This document shows positions 15,908-23,957 of a stretch of DNA of 64,000 nucleotides, piece by piece (the first letter of the stretch is position 1; each line of letters begins with the position of its first letter). Both the position numbers and the translations under genes were made by a program. Origin of the DNA: Kordia sp965224175 (GTDB lineage: Bacteria > Bacteroidota > Bacteroidia > Flavobacteriales > Flavobacteriaceae); contig NZ_OZ245041.1 of assembly GCF_965224175.1 (NCBI RefSeq), positions 2,728,001 to 2,792,000 of the forward strand, in the 5' to 3' direction. The notes beneath the pieces were generated by a model. The model did not search any database. It was given only the letters and a program-made list of their open reading frames with translations, and was not told the DNA's origin.

Positions 15908-16147
15908 TTAGTCAACGCTAATTACTTTTTCAATTTGTGGCACATGTTTTTTAATGGTCATTTCAACACCTGATTTCAGCGTCATTTGATTTACGCTACA
16001 ACCTACACATGCTCCTTCTAGTTGTACTTTTACCAAGGTATCGTTTTCAATTTCCACGAGTTTGATATCACCACCATCACTTTGTAAAAAAGGACGAATT
16101 TCGTCTAAAGCTTTTTGTACATTATATTTTATTTCTTCACTAGTCAT
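15908..16147 (-). CDS. NifU C-terminal domain (Nfu-type) Fe-S carrier
   Basis: The 79-residue protein is a stand-alone NifU C-terminal domain: IRPFLQSDGGDIKLVEI at residues 17-33 and GACVGCSVNQMTLKSGVE with the CxxC cluster ligand. Such proteins hold a [4Fe-4S] cluster at a dimer interface and deliver it to client enzymes. It follows the Mrp gene by 18 bp on the same strand, a typical Fe-S assembly pairing. Confidence 0.9.
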   Translation of the reverse strand: MTSEEIKYNVQKALDEIRPFLQSDGGDIKLVEIENDTLVKVQLEGACVGCSVNQMTLKSGVEMTIKKHVPQIEKVISVD

Positions 16148-16165
16148 CTGTATCGTTTTTACGTG

Positions 16166-17293
16166 TTATTTTTTAACAGCTGAACATCCAGCCATTGTTG
16201 TAATCTTAATTACTTCCGTAGCAGGTAAACTATCGTTTCGGTTTACCACTTCTTGTACTACATTTTGCGTCAATTTTTCAAAAGCTGCTTCTATTAATGT
16301 AGCTGTTTGCATTGCTGCAGGTCGTCCCACGTCACCAGCTTCTCGAATACTTTGCACTAATGGAATTTCTCCCAAGAATGGCACTTCAATATCTTCTGCT
16401 AGATTTTTTGCACCTTCTTTTCCAAAGATGTAATATTTGTTGTTTGGCAACTCCTCAGGAGTAAAATACGCCATATTTTCTATAATTCCCAATACAGGAA
16501 CGTTTATACTTTCTTGTTGGAACATTGCTACTCCTTTTTTCGCATCTGCTAAAGCGACGTTTTGCGGTGTACTTACCACAACTGCACCTGTAATTGGTAA
16601 TGATTGCATGATACTTAAGTGAATATCTCCTGTTCCTGGAGGCAAGTCTAATAATAAGAAATCTAATTCGCCCCAAGCGGCATCAAAGATCATTTGGTTT
16701 AACGCTTTACTAGCCATTGGTCCACGCCAGACTACTGCTTGATTTGGTTTTGTAAAAAATCCGATAGAAAGAATTTTTACTCCGTAGCTTTCTACAGGTT
16801 TCATTTTTGACACATTATCAACACGAACCGCCAATGGTTTTTCTCCTTCTACATCAAACATAATTGGCATCGATGGTCCGTAAATATCGGCGTCTAACAC
16901 TCCAACTTTAAAACCCATTTTTGCTAAGGTAACCGCTAAGTTTGCAGTTACAGTAGATTTTCCAACACCACCTTTTCCAGAAGCGACAGCAATGATATTT
17001 TTTATGTTTGGTAACGACTTTCCTTTGATTTCAGGTTTTTCAGGTCGTTCTACTTTGATATTTACTTTGACTTTGGCGTCTGCATATACTTTTTCGCGTA
17101 AAACTGATGTAATTTCAGTTTCGACTTTTTTCTTGGCTTGCAATGCTGGATTTGTAATTACAATATCAACTACAATTTCATCTGCGAATGTCATTATGTT
17201 TCTTACGGCTCCACTAGCAATCATATTTGCACCTTCACCAGGAACAGTAATGGTGCTTAATGCTGCTTGTATATCTTTCTTTTCTATTTTCAC
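16166..17293 (-). CDS. Mrp/NBP35-family Fe-S cluster carrier ATPase
   Basis: The 375-residue protein has an N-terminal MIP18/DUF59 domain (about 1-90), then a P-loop ATPase with ASGKGGVGKST (deviant Walker A, about 106-116), DADIYGPSMP and DLPPGTGD. These are the signature blocks of ApbC/Mrp proteins, which bind a [4Fe-4S] cluster as dimers and load target proteins. The usual C-terminal CxxC is not obvious; a single Cys appears in MAGCSAVKK at the end. It leads an operon with the Nfu-type gene. Confidence 0.9.
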   Translation of the reverse strand: MKIEKKDIQAALSTITVPGEGANMIASGAVRNIMTFADEIVVDIVITNPALQAKKKVETEITSVLREKVYADAKVKVNIKVERPEKPEIKGKSLPNIKNIIAVASGKGGVGKSTVTANLAVTLAKMGFKVGVLDADIYGPSMPIMFDVEGEKPLAVRVDNVSKMKPVESYGVKILSIGFFTKPNQAVVWRGPMASKALNQMIFDAAWGELDFLLLDLPPGTGDIHLSIMQSLPITGAVVVSTPQNVALADAKKGVAMFQQESINVPVLGIIENMAYFTPEELPNNKYYIFGKEGAKNLAEDIEVPFLGEIPLVQSIREAGDVGRPAAMQTATLIEAAFEKLTQNVVQEVVNRNDSLPATEVIKITTMAGCSAVKK

Positions 17294-17372
17294 AATGTTG
17301 TTTTTAGTGTTGTCTTTTCAATTTCATGAGGCATTTTTTGTAATGACTTCAATGTAAATTGATTCTAAATTG

Positions 17373-17380
17373 CAAAGATA
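17373..17380 (-). promoter_or_regulatory. Promoter -7 box (TATCTTTG) of the Mrp gene
   Basis: This is a perfect TAnnTTTG match on the minus strand, 79 bp upstream of ATG 17293. Confidence 0.5.
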
Positions 17381-17605
17381 CAGCGAAATGTTTAGAATTA
17401 GAAGCTGTTGTATTGAAATGATTGATTGTACAATATAATCTTGTTATGATTCGTTTTTAAATAAAACTTTCTGTCGAATTGCTATTTAAATTTGGAGTTG
17501 CCTGATATTTTTTTGTGCTTAAAAGTATAATAAGGCATATATTTTGATGCTAAAATAACATCATTTTAACCATCAAAATTTAATAACCATATCAGTTCTT
17601 CTTGC

Positions 17606-17613
17606 TATTTTTG
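17606..17613 (+). promoter_or_regulatory. Promoter -7 box (TATTTTTG) of the TPR/HTH regulator gene
   Basis: It matches TAnnTTTG and ends only 7 bp before the ATG at 17621, so transcription would start almost at the start codon. Confidence 0.4.
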
Positions 17614-17620
17614 TTTGCTT

Positions 17621-19360
17621 ATGAAAAAAACTTTACGATTTCCCCTGACATTTCTATTTCTACTCATTTTTACAATTTCTTTTGCGCAACCGAATGATTC
17701 TTTTCAAATCCCTGATTCACTTAAGTCAAAAACGAACCAAGAACTAAATGCCATTTTACTTCCTCTAGTTTTTAAACAAAAAAAATATGAGAAAGCTAAA
17801 GTTTACGCACATACATTACTTGCTAATGCTTTAAGAGAGAATAATCAATTGGAAAAGGCTAGATCTTATAACTATTTAGGCCAAATTTATTACAATACTG
17901 GCGAATACAAAAAAGCACTTTCAGAGATCACAAAAGCTATTGCCATTGCAGAAGAAAATAAGTATCATGGTAATGTTTTGAAATTATTATACAGACTCAA
18001 GGGAAATTCTCTTTTTAAGTTAAGAGACTATGAAGAATGCTTGAAATATTACCTGAAAGAATTAGCATTAGTTAAAGCTTTAGGAGATAAAGATGCTCAA
18101 TTAACTATTGAATATAACATTGCGATCATAAAATTAGATTTAGGAGATAAAAAAGGTTCAATGAAGATATTGAAAAAGAACCTTAAGATGTGTGATTCTC
18201 TTAGCAAAGCGAATAAAAAGGATTATTTGATACAAAAAATTGAAAACCTTAGTGCATTAGGAACCAACTACATCGATTTTAAACAGTTAGATTCTGCATT
18301 AATAGTATACAGAAAAGCTTATAATTTAACTAAAGACACACTTCCAGGAAAGCTAAGTTATGTTGTTGCAGGTATTGGGAATGTATATTCATTACAAAAA
18401 AAGAACGCTGAAGCGCTTGAGTATTTGAACAACGCTCAAAAGATAGCAGATTCTTTACAACAGAAAGACCTAATTCCATACATTCATTTACACAAAGGAA
18501 GAGCATATAACGGCTTAGAGAATCACGAAAGAGCAATTTTTTATCTCAATAAATTAGACACTCTTATTAATGATAATGACAAAGGAGATGAATATGATTT
18601 ACAAGAAAGCTATGTTTTATTGGCTAATTCATATGATGCGCTAGGTGATTACAAAAAAGCAAAGGAAAATTTTCAAAAATTTATTAGACTAGATAACGAT
18701 AATGATAGTAAGAAATCTGATTTGGTTAACTCCATTTATGAGCGATATGATTTAAAATCATTAGAAAAAGAGATTGAACATAAAGAAGCAACATTATCAA
18801 ATACAAAAATTATCATCTTACTATTGAGTATTGTTATCTTAGTATCCTTTTTATTTTTTAGGCATAGAGCTCGAGATAATAAAAGAAAATTTGAAGCCTT
18901 GTTAAAAAAAATAGACGAATATAAAGAGGAAGAAAAAGTAATTATACCAAAAATAAAGACTCCTAAAATTGAACGTAAAAAGTTAATTCCTGAAGATAAA
19001 GCACAAAAACTTTTAGAAAAACTAGAAGCAATTGAACGTAAAGAATTATTCTTAAATGAAAATTATACGATTGCATGGCTAGCAAAAAAGATGAATACAA
19101 ATTCTTCATATGTATCTATCATCATCAACAATTATAAACAGAAAAAATTCCCTGAATATATTGCTGAATTACGAATCGATTACGCTACAAAACGACTAAG
19201 AGAAGATCGTAAATTCAGAGCATTTACTATAAGATCTATAGCACAAGAAGTAGGTTATAAGTCGCCAGAAGTATTTTCAAAAGCATTTAAAAAGATAAAT
19301 GGTATATACCCGTCTTATTTTATAAAAATGCTGGAAAATCAAGCAGTTGAAGCGGCGTAA
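17621..19360 (+). CDS. Membrane-spanning TPR regulator with C-terminal AraC-type HTH
   Basis: The 579-residue protein starts at ATG 17621; a TTG two codons earlier is less likely. It has a signal peptide (FLFLLIFTISFAQ), about six tetratricopeptide-like helix pairs between about 60 and 350 (ARSYNYLGQIYYNTGEYKKA, YVLLANSYDALGDYKKAKEN), one membrane helix at about 396-412 (IIILLLSIVILVSFLFF), a coiled linker, and an AraC-type HTH at about 480-570 (RSIAQEVGYKSPEVFSKAFKK). The TPRs should lie in the periplasm and the DNA-binding domain in the cytoplasm, making a one-component transmembrane sensor. Two RiPP-like precursor genes follow 87 bp downstream. Confidence 0.85.
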   Translation: MKKTLRFPLTFLFLLIFTISFAQPNDSFQIPDSLKSKTNQELNAILLPLVFKQKKYEKAKVYAHTLLANALRENNQLEKARSYNYLGQIYYNTGEYKKALSEITKAIAIAEENKYHGNVLKLLYRLKGNSLFKLRDYEECLKYYLKELALVKALGDKDAQLTIEYNIAIIKLDLGDKKGSMKILKKNLKMCDSLSKANKKDYLIQKIENLSALGTNYIDFKQLDSALIVYRKAYNLTKDTLPGKLSYVVAGIGNVYSLQKKNAEALEYLNNAQKIADSLQQKDLIPYIHLHKGRAYNGLENHERAIFYLNKLDTLINDNDKGDEYDLQESYVLLANSYDALGDYKKAKENFQKFIRLDNDNDSKKSDLVNSIYERYDLKSLEKEIEHKEATLSNTKIIILLLSIVILVSFLFFRHRARDNKRKFEALLKKIDEYKEEEKVIIPKIKTPKIERKKLIPEDKAQKLLEKLEAIERKELFLNENYTIAWLAKKMNTNSSYVSIIINNYKQKKFPEYIAELRIDYATKRLREDRKFRAFTIRSIAQEVGYKSPEVFSKAFKKINGIYPSYFIKMLENQAVEAA

Positions 19361-19370
19361 ATTCATGAAA

Positions 19371-19443
19371 ATAGACTGACTTCTCTTTGTAAAGCTTAAA
19401 AAACAGTCTATGTTTGCTGAGTAGAAATCCCTTAAATAAAAAT
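19371..19443 (+). promoter_or_regulatory. Leader element of the first RiPP-like precursor gene
   Basis: An 8-bp hairpin (ATAGACTG / CAGTCTAT, 19371-19378 and 19404-19411) is followed by AAATCCCTTAAATAAA about 5-20 bp before the ATG. The same 16-bp block, also after a small hairpin, precedes the second precursor gene. Confidence 0.5.
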
Positions 19444-19447
19444 TAAA

Positions 19448-19729
19448 ATGAAAAAACACAGAAAACTAAATTTAAACAAAGTAAGTATTGTATCGATTAA
19501 AAACTTACACACTATTTTTGGTGGTAATAATTCGCAAGCTGCAGGTGGTGTTTGCGACACAAAATCTGATAGCGAAACAGGAAACATAGATACTACAACA
19601 GGTAACTCAACAGGAACACATGACCCTGGACAATACCAAGCCACAAGTAATACATTTTCTGAAGCACCAGACCCACTTTTAAGTGGTGCGGATACAAATT
19701 GTAATACTGATAATACATTAGGCGGTTAA
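19448..19729 (+). CDS. RiPP-like (class I lanthipeptide-type) precursor peptide 1
   Basis: The 93-residue product has a basic leader, RKLNLNKVSIVSIKN, ending HTIFGG at residues 21-26. This is the leader type of Bacteroidota class I lanthipeptide-like precursors (L.LNK..I..L....GG). The predicted core is rich in Thr, Ser, Asn and Gly, with two Cys (GGVCDT and DTNCNT), and contains SNSTGTHDP-like GNSTGTHDPGQY shared with its neighbour. No LanB, LanC, protease or exporter gene is nearby, so modification would need enzymes encoded elsewhere. It follows the TPR/HTH regulator by 87 bp. Confidence 0.75.
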   Translation: MKKHRKLNLNKVSIVSIKNLHTIFGGNNSQAAGGVCDTKSDSETGNIDTTTGNSTGTHDPGQYQATSNTFSEAPDPLLSGADTNCNTDNTLGG

Positions 19730-19776
19730 GATTTGATTCCTAAAAATAAACTGTATTCTGCTTATTGAACTTAAAT

Positions 19777-19816
19777 GACAATGCTAGCTTGTCTTATTGC
19801 AAATCCCTTAAATAAA
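19777..19816 (+). promoter_or_regulatory. Leader element of the second RiPP-like precursor gene
   Basis: A small hairpin (GACAA / TTGTC, 19777-19781 and 19789-19793) precedes AAATCCCTTAAATAAA at 19801-19816, 7 bp before the ATG. The 16-bp block is identical to that of the first precursor gene. Confidence 0.5.
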
Positions 19817-19823
19817 AAAACAA

Positions 19824-20087
19824 ATGAAAAAGAAAAGAAAATTAAATTTAAACAAAGTAAGTATCGTTTCTCTTAAGAATATGCATACAATTGTTGGCGG
19901 TGATAGTGTTATTGGCGGCGGCGGAACTTCAAAAACCTGTAAAACAGGAGATCCTACTACAACAAGTAACTCAACAGGAACACATGATCCTAATCAGTAT
20001 CCAACAACTAATAATAATGGAGATACCTTTGGTGTTCTTATCTCTCAACCTGGAAATGAGTGTAAAATAGACGATCTTACAGATTAA
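19824..20087 (+). CDS. RiPP-like (class I lanthipeptide-type) precursor peptide 2
   Basis: The 87-residue product is a paralogue of the preceding peptide. The first 26 residues differ at only four positions (leader RKLNLNKVSIVSLKN, then HTIVGG). The core diverges except for SNSTGTHDPNQYPTT and the two Cys at matching places (SKTCKTG, NECKID). The strong leader conservation with a divergent core is the expected pattern for leader-dependent modification or export. It lies 94 bp after the first peptide gene and converges on the alkyltransferase-like gene. Confidence 0.75.
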   Translation: MKKKRKLNLNKVSIVSLKNMHTIVGGDSVIGGGGTSKTCKTGDPTTTSNSTGTHDPNQYPTTNNNGDTFGVLISQPGNECKIDDLTD

Positions 20088-20112
20088 TAATATTAATTTA
20101 ATTGTGTAGATG

Positions 20113-20156
20113 AAACCCTGTAATTGCTTTTTTAGGAGAAAAGCTTTTATGGGGTT
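20113..20156. terminator. Possible hairpin between convergent genes
   Basis: The outer arms AAACCC and GGGTTT (one extra G) enclose an inner GCTTTTTT / GAAAAGC stem. It lies between the second peptide gene and the convergent alkyltransferase-like gene. There is no clear T-run, so terminator function is uncertain. Confidence 0.35.
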
Positions 20157-20488
20157 TATAATTCTTTACTAGGATCCCAAAAATACTTATCGAGGTTTTG
20201 AATTTGATTATCAATAACTTCTACACCTTCGCTTTCTAAGAGTTGTTGCATTAAGTTTGTTCCTTGAAAATGGTGTTTTCCTGTTAATAATCCTTTTCTG
20301 TTTACTACTCTATGTGCATGCACATCTTCATATTTCCCAGAACCATTCATTGCCCAGCCTACCATTCTAGCACTTCTAGCGGCTCCTAAATATTTGGCAA
20401 TCGCACCATAACTTGTTACTCTTCCATATGGAATTAAGCGAGCAACCTCGTACACGCGCTCAAAGAAGTTTTGATTTTCTGGTTTCAT
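20156..20488 (-). CDS. Alkyltransferase-like (ATL) DNA-binding protein
   Basis: The 110-residue protein matches the C-terminal domain of O6-methylguanine-DNA methyltransferase: IPYGRVTSYGAIAKYLG, then ARMVGWAMNGSG and VHAHRVVNRKG. The active-site PCHR is replaced by HAHR, so the alkyl-accepting Cys is absent. ATL proteins bind O6-alkylguanine and flag it for nucleotide excision repair rather than repairing it directly. The start overlaps the stop of the LysE-type gene by 4 bp. Confidence 0.88.
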   Translation of the reverse strand: MKPENQNFFERVYEVARLIPYGRVTSYGAIAKYLGAARSARMVGWAMNGSGKYEDVHAHRVVNRKGLLTGKHHFQGTNLMQQLLESEGVEVIDNQIQNLDKYFWDPSKEL

Positions 20489-21129
20489 ACAACAGTTTCT
20501 TGATTATAAAATATACGAATGAGTGTAATAATTACTAAAACTAACATTAATATACTCAATATATAGTCTGAATATTTTGAAAACTGACCCGATTGTGATT
20601 GTGATTTATCAAAGTAAAACACATACATATATAACATAGAAAACGTTCCTAAGCCAGCAGCAAATATAAATACAGCAATATCTAACGTACTGAATTCCAT
20701 TAAACCAGAAACTCTCCACAAAGCATTTAATCCTGCAAAGTATGGAATTGGTAATACATTCAACATTGCTAAGAAGATTCCTTTAAAAAAACTTCCTTTT
20801 TTGCTGACTTTTACCATGCGGATTCGCTTTTCCTTTTTCTTTCTAGCGATGATAAAGAAGTAAATTCCTAAGAGTCCAAAAATAACTAAAGCTACTTTTA
20901 AGAGCACATCTATTATTTGTTGATTATGATATAAATATTTAGAAATCATAACCGCAACAAAAGCCTGAAGCAATACTACTAGCGAAGCGCCAATAGCAAA
21001 AATAACACCGTTCAATTTTCCTTTTTGTGTACTTATCTTAGCCGCCGTTATGTTTATTAAACCCGGCGGAACAACACCTAAGAGTGCTGCAGAAAATGTA
21101 ACAAAAAAGAGAATAATGAGATCGGTCAT
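20485..21129 (-). CDS. LysE-family exporter
   Basis: The 214-residue membrane protein has about six helices and the LysE/RhtB-like N-terminus FSAALLGVVPPGLINITAAKI, in which PPG.. replaces the usual PGP. A basic loop (RKKKEKRIRMVKVSKKG) splits the protein into two halves, as in the family. These proteins export amino acids or related solutes; the substrate is unknown. It overlaps its neighbours at both ends (1 bp with trmB, 4 bp with the ATL gene), so the three are one translationally coupled unit. Confidence 0.8.
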   Translation of the reverse strand: MTDLIILFFVTFSAALLGVVPPGLINITAAKISTQKGKLNGVIFAIGASLVVLLQAFVAVMISKYLYHNQQIIDVLLKVALVIFGLLGIYFFIIARKKKEKRIRMVKVSKKGSFFKGIFLAMLNVLPIPYFAGLNALWRVSGLMEFSTLDIAVFIFAAGLGTFSMLYMYVFYFDKSQSQSGQFSKYSDYILSILMLVLVIITLIRIFYNQETVV

Positions 21130-21803
21130 TACTTGATTTTGAAGTGAATATAAGTAATTGGTTTGTTTACTTCCAAATATTGCGACTCATAAAACGTCTG
21201 TATTTCAGTAACTTCCTCTGGACTACCTTCATTTTTATACACATCATGATTAGCATATAAAACCTCGTGTCCCGCGCCATGTAAAAGACCTAAGGTATAT
21301 CCATGCATAAATTCACTGTCGGTTTTTAAATGTACAGTTCCTTCTGCATTTAATATTTTTTTATAGCGAGCTAAGAACGCTTCATTGGTCATTCTGTGTT
21401 TGGTACGTTTGTATTTTATCTGCGGATCAGGAAAGGTTATCCATATTTCAGAAACTTCATTTTCTTCAAATAAACCTTCAATCAATTCTATTTGAGTTCT
21501 GATAAAAGCAACATTATTCAAATTTTCTTCGATAGCAGTTTTTGCTCCTCTCCAAAAACGCGCTCCTTTAATATCTATACCGATGAAATTTTTATTTGGA
21601 AATTTTTTCGCCAATGCGACACTGTATTCTCCTTTCCCACAACCTAATTCCAACACAATTGGCGCATCATTTTTAAAGAAATCACTGTTCCACTTTCCTT
21701 TGTATGGAAATTGAGCGGTTACGATTTCTTCGCGCGTTGGTTGTATTACATTTGAAAACGTATCGTTTTCTCTAAAGCGTTTTAGTTTGTTTTTACTTCC
21801 CAC
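21129..21803 (-). CDS. trmB: tRNA (guanine-N7-)-methyltransferase
   Basis: The 224-residue SAM-dependent methyltransferase has PIVLELGCGKGEYSVALA (SAM motif I, near 49-65), GIDIKGARFWRGAK, and ITFPDPQIKYKRTKHRM, which is the TrmB signature for m7G46 formation in tRNA. Length is normal for the family. It heads a coupled operon with the LysE and ATL genes. Confidence 0.93.
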   Translation of the reverse strand: MGSKNKLKRFRENDTFSNVIQPTREEIVTAQFPYKGKWNSDFFKNDAPIVLELGCGKGEYSVALAKKFPNKNFIGIDIKGARFWRGAKTAIEENLNNVAFIRTQIELIEGLFEENEVSEIWITFPDPQIKYKRTKHRMTNEAFLARYKKILNAEGTVHLKTDSEFMHGYTLGLLHGAGHEVLYANHDVYKNEGSPEEVTEIQTFYESQYLEVNKPITYIHFKIK

Positions 21804-21861
21804 AATGTTTTCTTAATATTTTGACAAAACTAAGGAAAACTTATAGACCTTTTAATATTCT

Positions 21862-21869
21862 TATCTTTG
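21862..21869 (+). promoter_or_regulatory. Promoter -7 box (TATCTTTG) abutting the glycosyltransferase start
   Basis: This is a perfect TAnnTTTG match ending 5 bp before ATG 21875, which would give a leaderless or nearly leaderless mRNA. Confidence 0.4.
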
Positions 21870-21874
21870 ATTTT

Positions 21875-22936
21875 ATGAAGAATTCAAAAACCGTTCTTGT
21901 CGCTCCATTAAATTGGGGTTTAGGTCATGCCACACGATGCATTCCTATTATTAAAGCTTTATTGGCTGAAAGTTTTACACCAGTAATCGCTTCAGATGGA
22001 ATTGCTTTACAATTATTACAGAAAGAATTTCCTGAACTAGAAACGGTTACACTTCCAGATTATCAGATAGAATATGCAAAAAAGGGCAAGAATTTTAAAC
22101 TTAAAATGTTGAAAGATTCTCCTAAAATGCTAAAAGCTATTGCGAAAGAGAAGAAAATCATTAAGAAGTTGGTAAAGTCACGTGATTTTTGCGGAATTAT
22201 CTCAGACAATAGACTTGGCGTGTATAGTAAAAAAGTACCTTCAGTTTTTATTACGCATCAATTGAATGTATTGAGTGGTACAACTACTTGGTTTAGCAGT
22301 AAAATTCATCAAATCATTATAAAAAAGTTTGATCAATGTTGGGTTCCTGATGTGGCTGGAAAACCTAATCTTTCTGGAAAATTAGGGCATCTAAAAAATC
22401 ATGCTTTGCCATTACAATATATTGGACCTTTGAGCAGATTGGAAGCTAAAGAATTGCCTCTTGTGTACGATTTAATGGTGATTTTATCTGGTCCAGAACC
22501 GCAACGTACCATGCTAGAAGAAAAATTGTTTGAAGAAGTAAAACATTTTGAAGGTAAAGTATTGTTTGTACGTGGTAAGATTGAAGCCAAACAGGAACAT
22601 TTTCAATTTTTAAACTGCGAAGTAGTAAATTTTATGCAAAGTGACGAACTCGAAAGAGCATTTAACGAAAGTGCTTTGGTATTGAGTCGTTCAGGATATA
22701 CAACCGTAATGGATTTGGCAAAGCTGAATAAAAAAGCCTTTTTTATTCCAACTCCAGGACAATTTGAACAAGAATATTTAGCCAAACGTTTACAAAAACA
22801 ACAATTAGTTCCAACCGCAACTCAAGAGAAATTTACTATTGATCAATTAGAACGAGTTAAGGATTTTAAAGGCTTGAGTCAGTTTAATTATAAAGAAGAT
22901 TATGCAGCTTTATTCCACCTTTTCCAAGGTAAATGA
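21875..22936 (+). CDS. MurG-like (GT28/GT1 fold) glycosyltransferase family protein
   Basis: I start it at ATG 21875 (MKNSKTVLVAPLNWGLGHATR); an earlier in-frame ATG at 21821 adds residues that precede the apparent promoter. The 353-residue protein has the nucleotide-sugar GT-B pattern: LNWGLGHATRCIPI at the N-terminus, and in the second half LSRSGYTTVMDLAKL plus FIPTPGQFEQEYLA, matching MurG-type donor-binding loops. The acceptor is unknown. The 3' end overlaps the convergent histidine kinase gene by 27 bp. Confidence 0.75.
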   Translation: MKNSKTVLVAPLNWGLGHATRCIPIIKALLAESFTPVIASDGIALQLLQKEFPELETVTLPDYQIEYAKKGKNFKLKMLKDSPKMLKAIAKEKKIIKKLVKSRDFCGIISDNRLGVYSKKVPSVFITHQLNVLSGTTTWFSSKIHQIIIKKFDQCWVPDVAGKPNLSGKLGHLKNHALPLQYIGPLSRLEAKELPLVYDLMVILSGPEPQRTMLEEKLFEEVKHFEGKVLFVRGKIEAKQEHFQFLNCEVVNFMQSDELERAFNESALVLSRSGYTTVMDLAKLNKKAFFIPTPGQFEQEYLAKRLQKQQLVPTATQEKFTIDQLERVKDFKGLSQFNYKEDYAALFHLFQGK

Positions 22937-23953
22937 AAACTCTGAACCTACATCGTATTCACTTTCTACATATATACGTTCATTGTGCGCTTCAATAATA
23001 TGTTTTACAATAGAAAGTCCTAACCCAGAGCCACCTTCTTTACGCGCACGACTTTTATCCACACGATAGAAACGCTCAAATAAACGTGGAATATCTTCAG
23101 CTTCTATTCCCTCTCCATTATCGGTAACACGCACAATTACTTTATTTCTAATGAGGTTTTCAACACTAATTTCTGTCGTTCCGTTTTCACGTCCGTATTT
23201 GATAGAGTTTACAATCAAATTTGTCAGTACTTGCTGAATACGTTCTTTGTCTGCTTTTACGATAATTGGTTTTGAGTAATTCATATCAAAAGCCAATGAA
23301 ATACGCTTTTTAGCCGCTTTCATTTCCAACAAATCGAATACACTTTGCACCAATTCAATAATATCAAACTCCTCAGTATCGAGGTTTAAATCACCTGCTT
23401 CCAATTTGGTAATCATATCCAAATCTTTCACAATATAAATAAGTCTTTCTACGCCTTTTCCAGCTCTATTTAGATATTTTTTACGAATAGCTTTATCATC
23501 CATAGCACCGTCAAGCAAGGTTAAAATATAACCTTGCACAGTAAATAATGGTGTTTTTAATTCGTGCGAAACATTTCCAATAAACTCTTTTCGGTAATTC
23601 TCTCGAATCTTTAAGGTTTCAATTTCGAGTTTCTTATTGGTAGCAAACTTTTCAATTTCTTTAGTAAGTGTTGCCATGTCGGTTGTGATAGGGTAATTAT
23701 GAAAATCACTCACATCCAACAACGTTACATCATCGTATATTTTTTTTACCCTTCGGTAGATAAATCGCTCTACGCGAAATTGTAAAATAAAGAAACAAAA
23801 CGTAAAGCAGAGTGCAAAGAATAATATGGGAACTAGTACGTTTTTAATCCCAAAAAAGTACAGCAATGCCGTCAGAATCGTGGTTGCAAATAAAGTAATG
23901 TACAACGACGATCGAAGCGCAAAACGATACGATTTTTTGAGTTTTCTTGTCAT
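22910..23953 (-). CDS. PhoR-like sensor histidine kinase
   Basis: The 347-residue kinase has two N-terminal membrane helices (about 13-35 and 37-57) with almost no periplasmic loop, a HAMP-less linker, the H-box FIGNVSHELKTP with His130, then N-box (LTNLIVNSIKYG), G1 (VTDNGEGI) and G2 (GGSGLGLSIV). Its lack of a sensor domain suggests control through a partner, as PhoR is controlled through the Pst system. It is the second gene after the response regulator, with a 4-bp gap. Confidence 0.88.
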   Translation of the reverse strand: MTRKLKKSYRFALRSSLYITLFATTILTALLYFFGIKNVLVPILFFALCFTFCFFILQFRVERFIYRRVKKIYDDVTLLDVSDFHNYPITTDMATLTKEIEKFATNKKLEIETLKIRENYRKEFIGNVSHELKTPLFTVQGYILTLLDGAMDDKAIRKKYLNRAGKGVERLIYIVKDLDMITKLEAGDLNLDTEEFDIIELVQSVFDLLEMKAAKKRISLAFDMNYSKPIIVKADKERIQQVLTNLIVNSIKYGRENGTTEISVENLIRNKVIVRVTDNGEGIEAEDIPRLFERFYRVDKSRARKEGGSGLGLSIVKHIIEAHNERIYVESEYDVGSEFSFTLEKVE

Positions 23954-23957
23954 GGAT

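Larger units (their letters stand above)
17294..17620. other. Divergent intergenic region with two promoters
   Basis: No gene is visible. The stretch contains -7 boxes for the Mrp gene (17373-17380, minus) and for the TPR/HTH regulator gene (17606-17613, plus). The remainder is AT-rich. Confidence 0.5.

Noticed and set aside
22910..22936. 27-bp overlap between the convergent glycosyltransferase and histidine kinase genes as a sign of a mis-called gene end
   Set aside because: Both proteins keep family-like C-termini, so the overlap appears real and ordinary.
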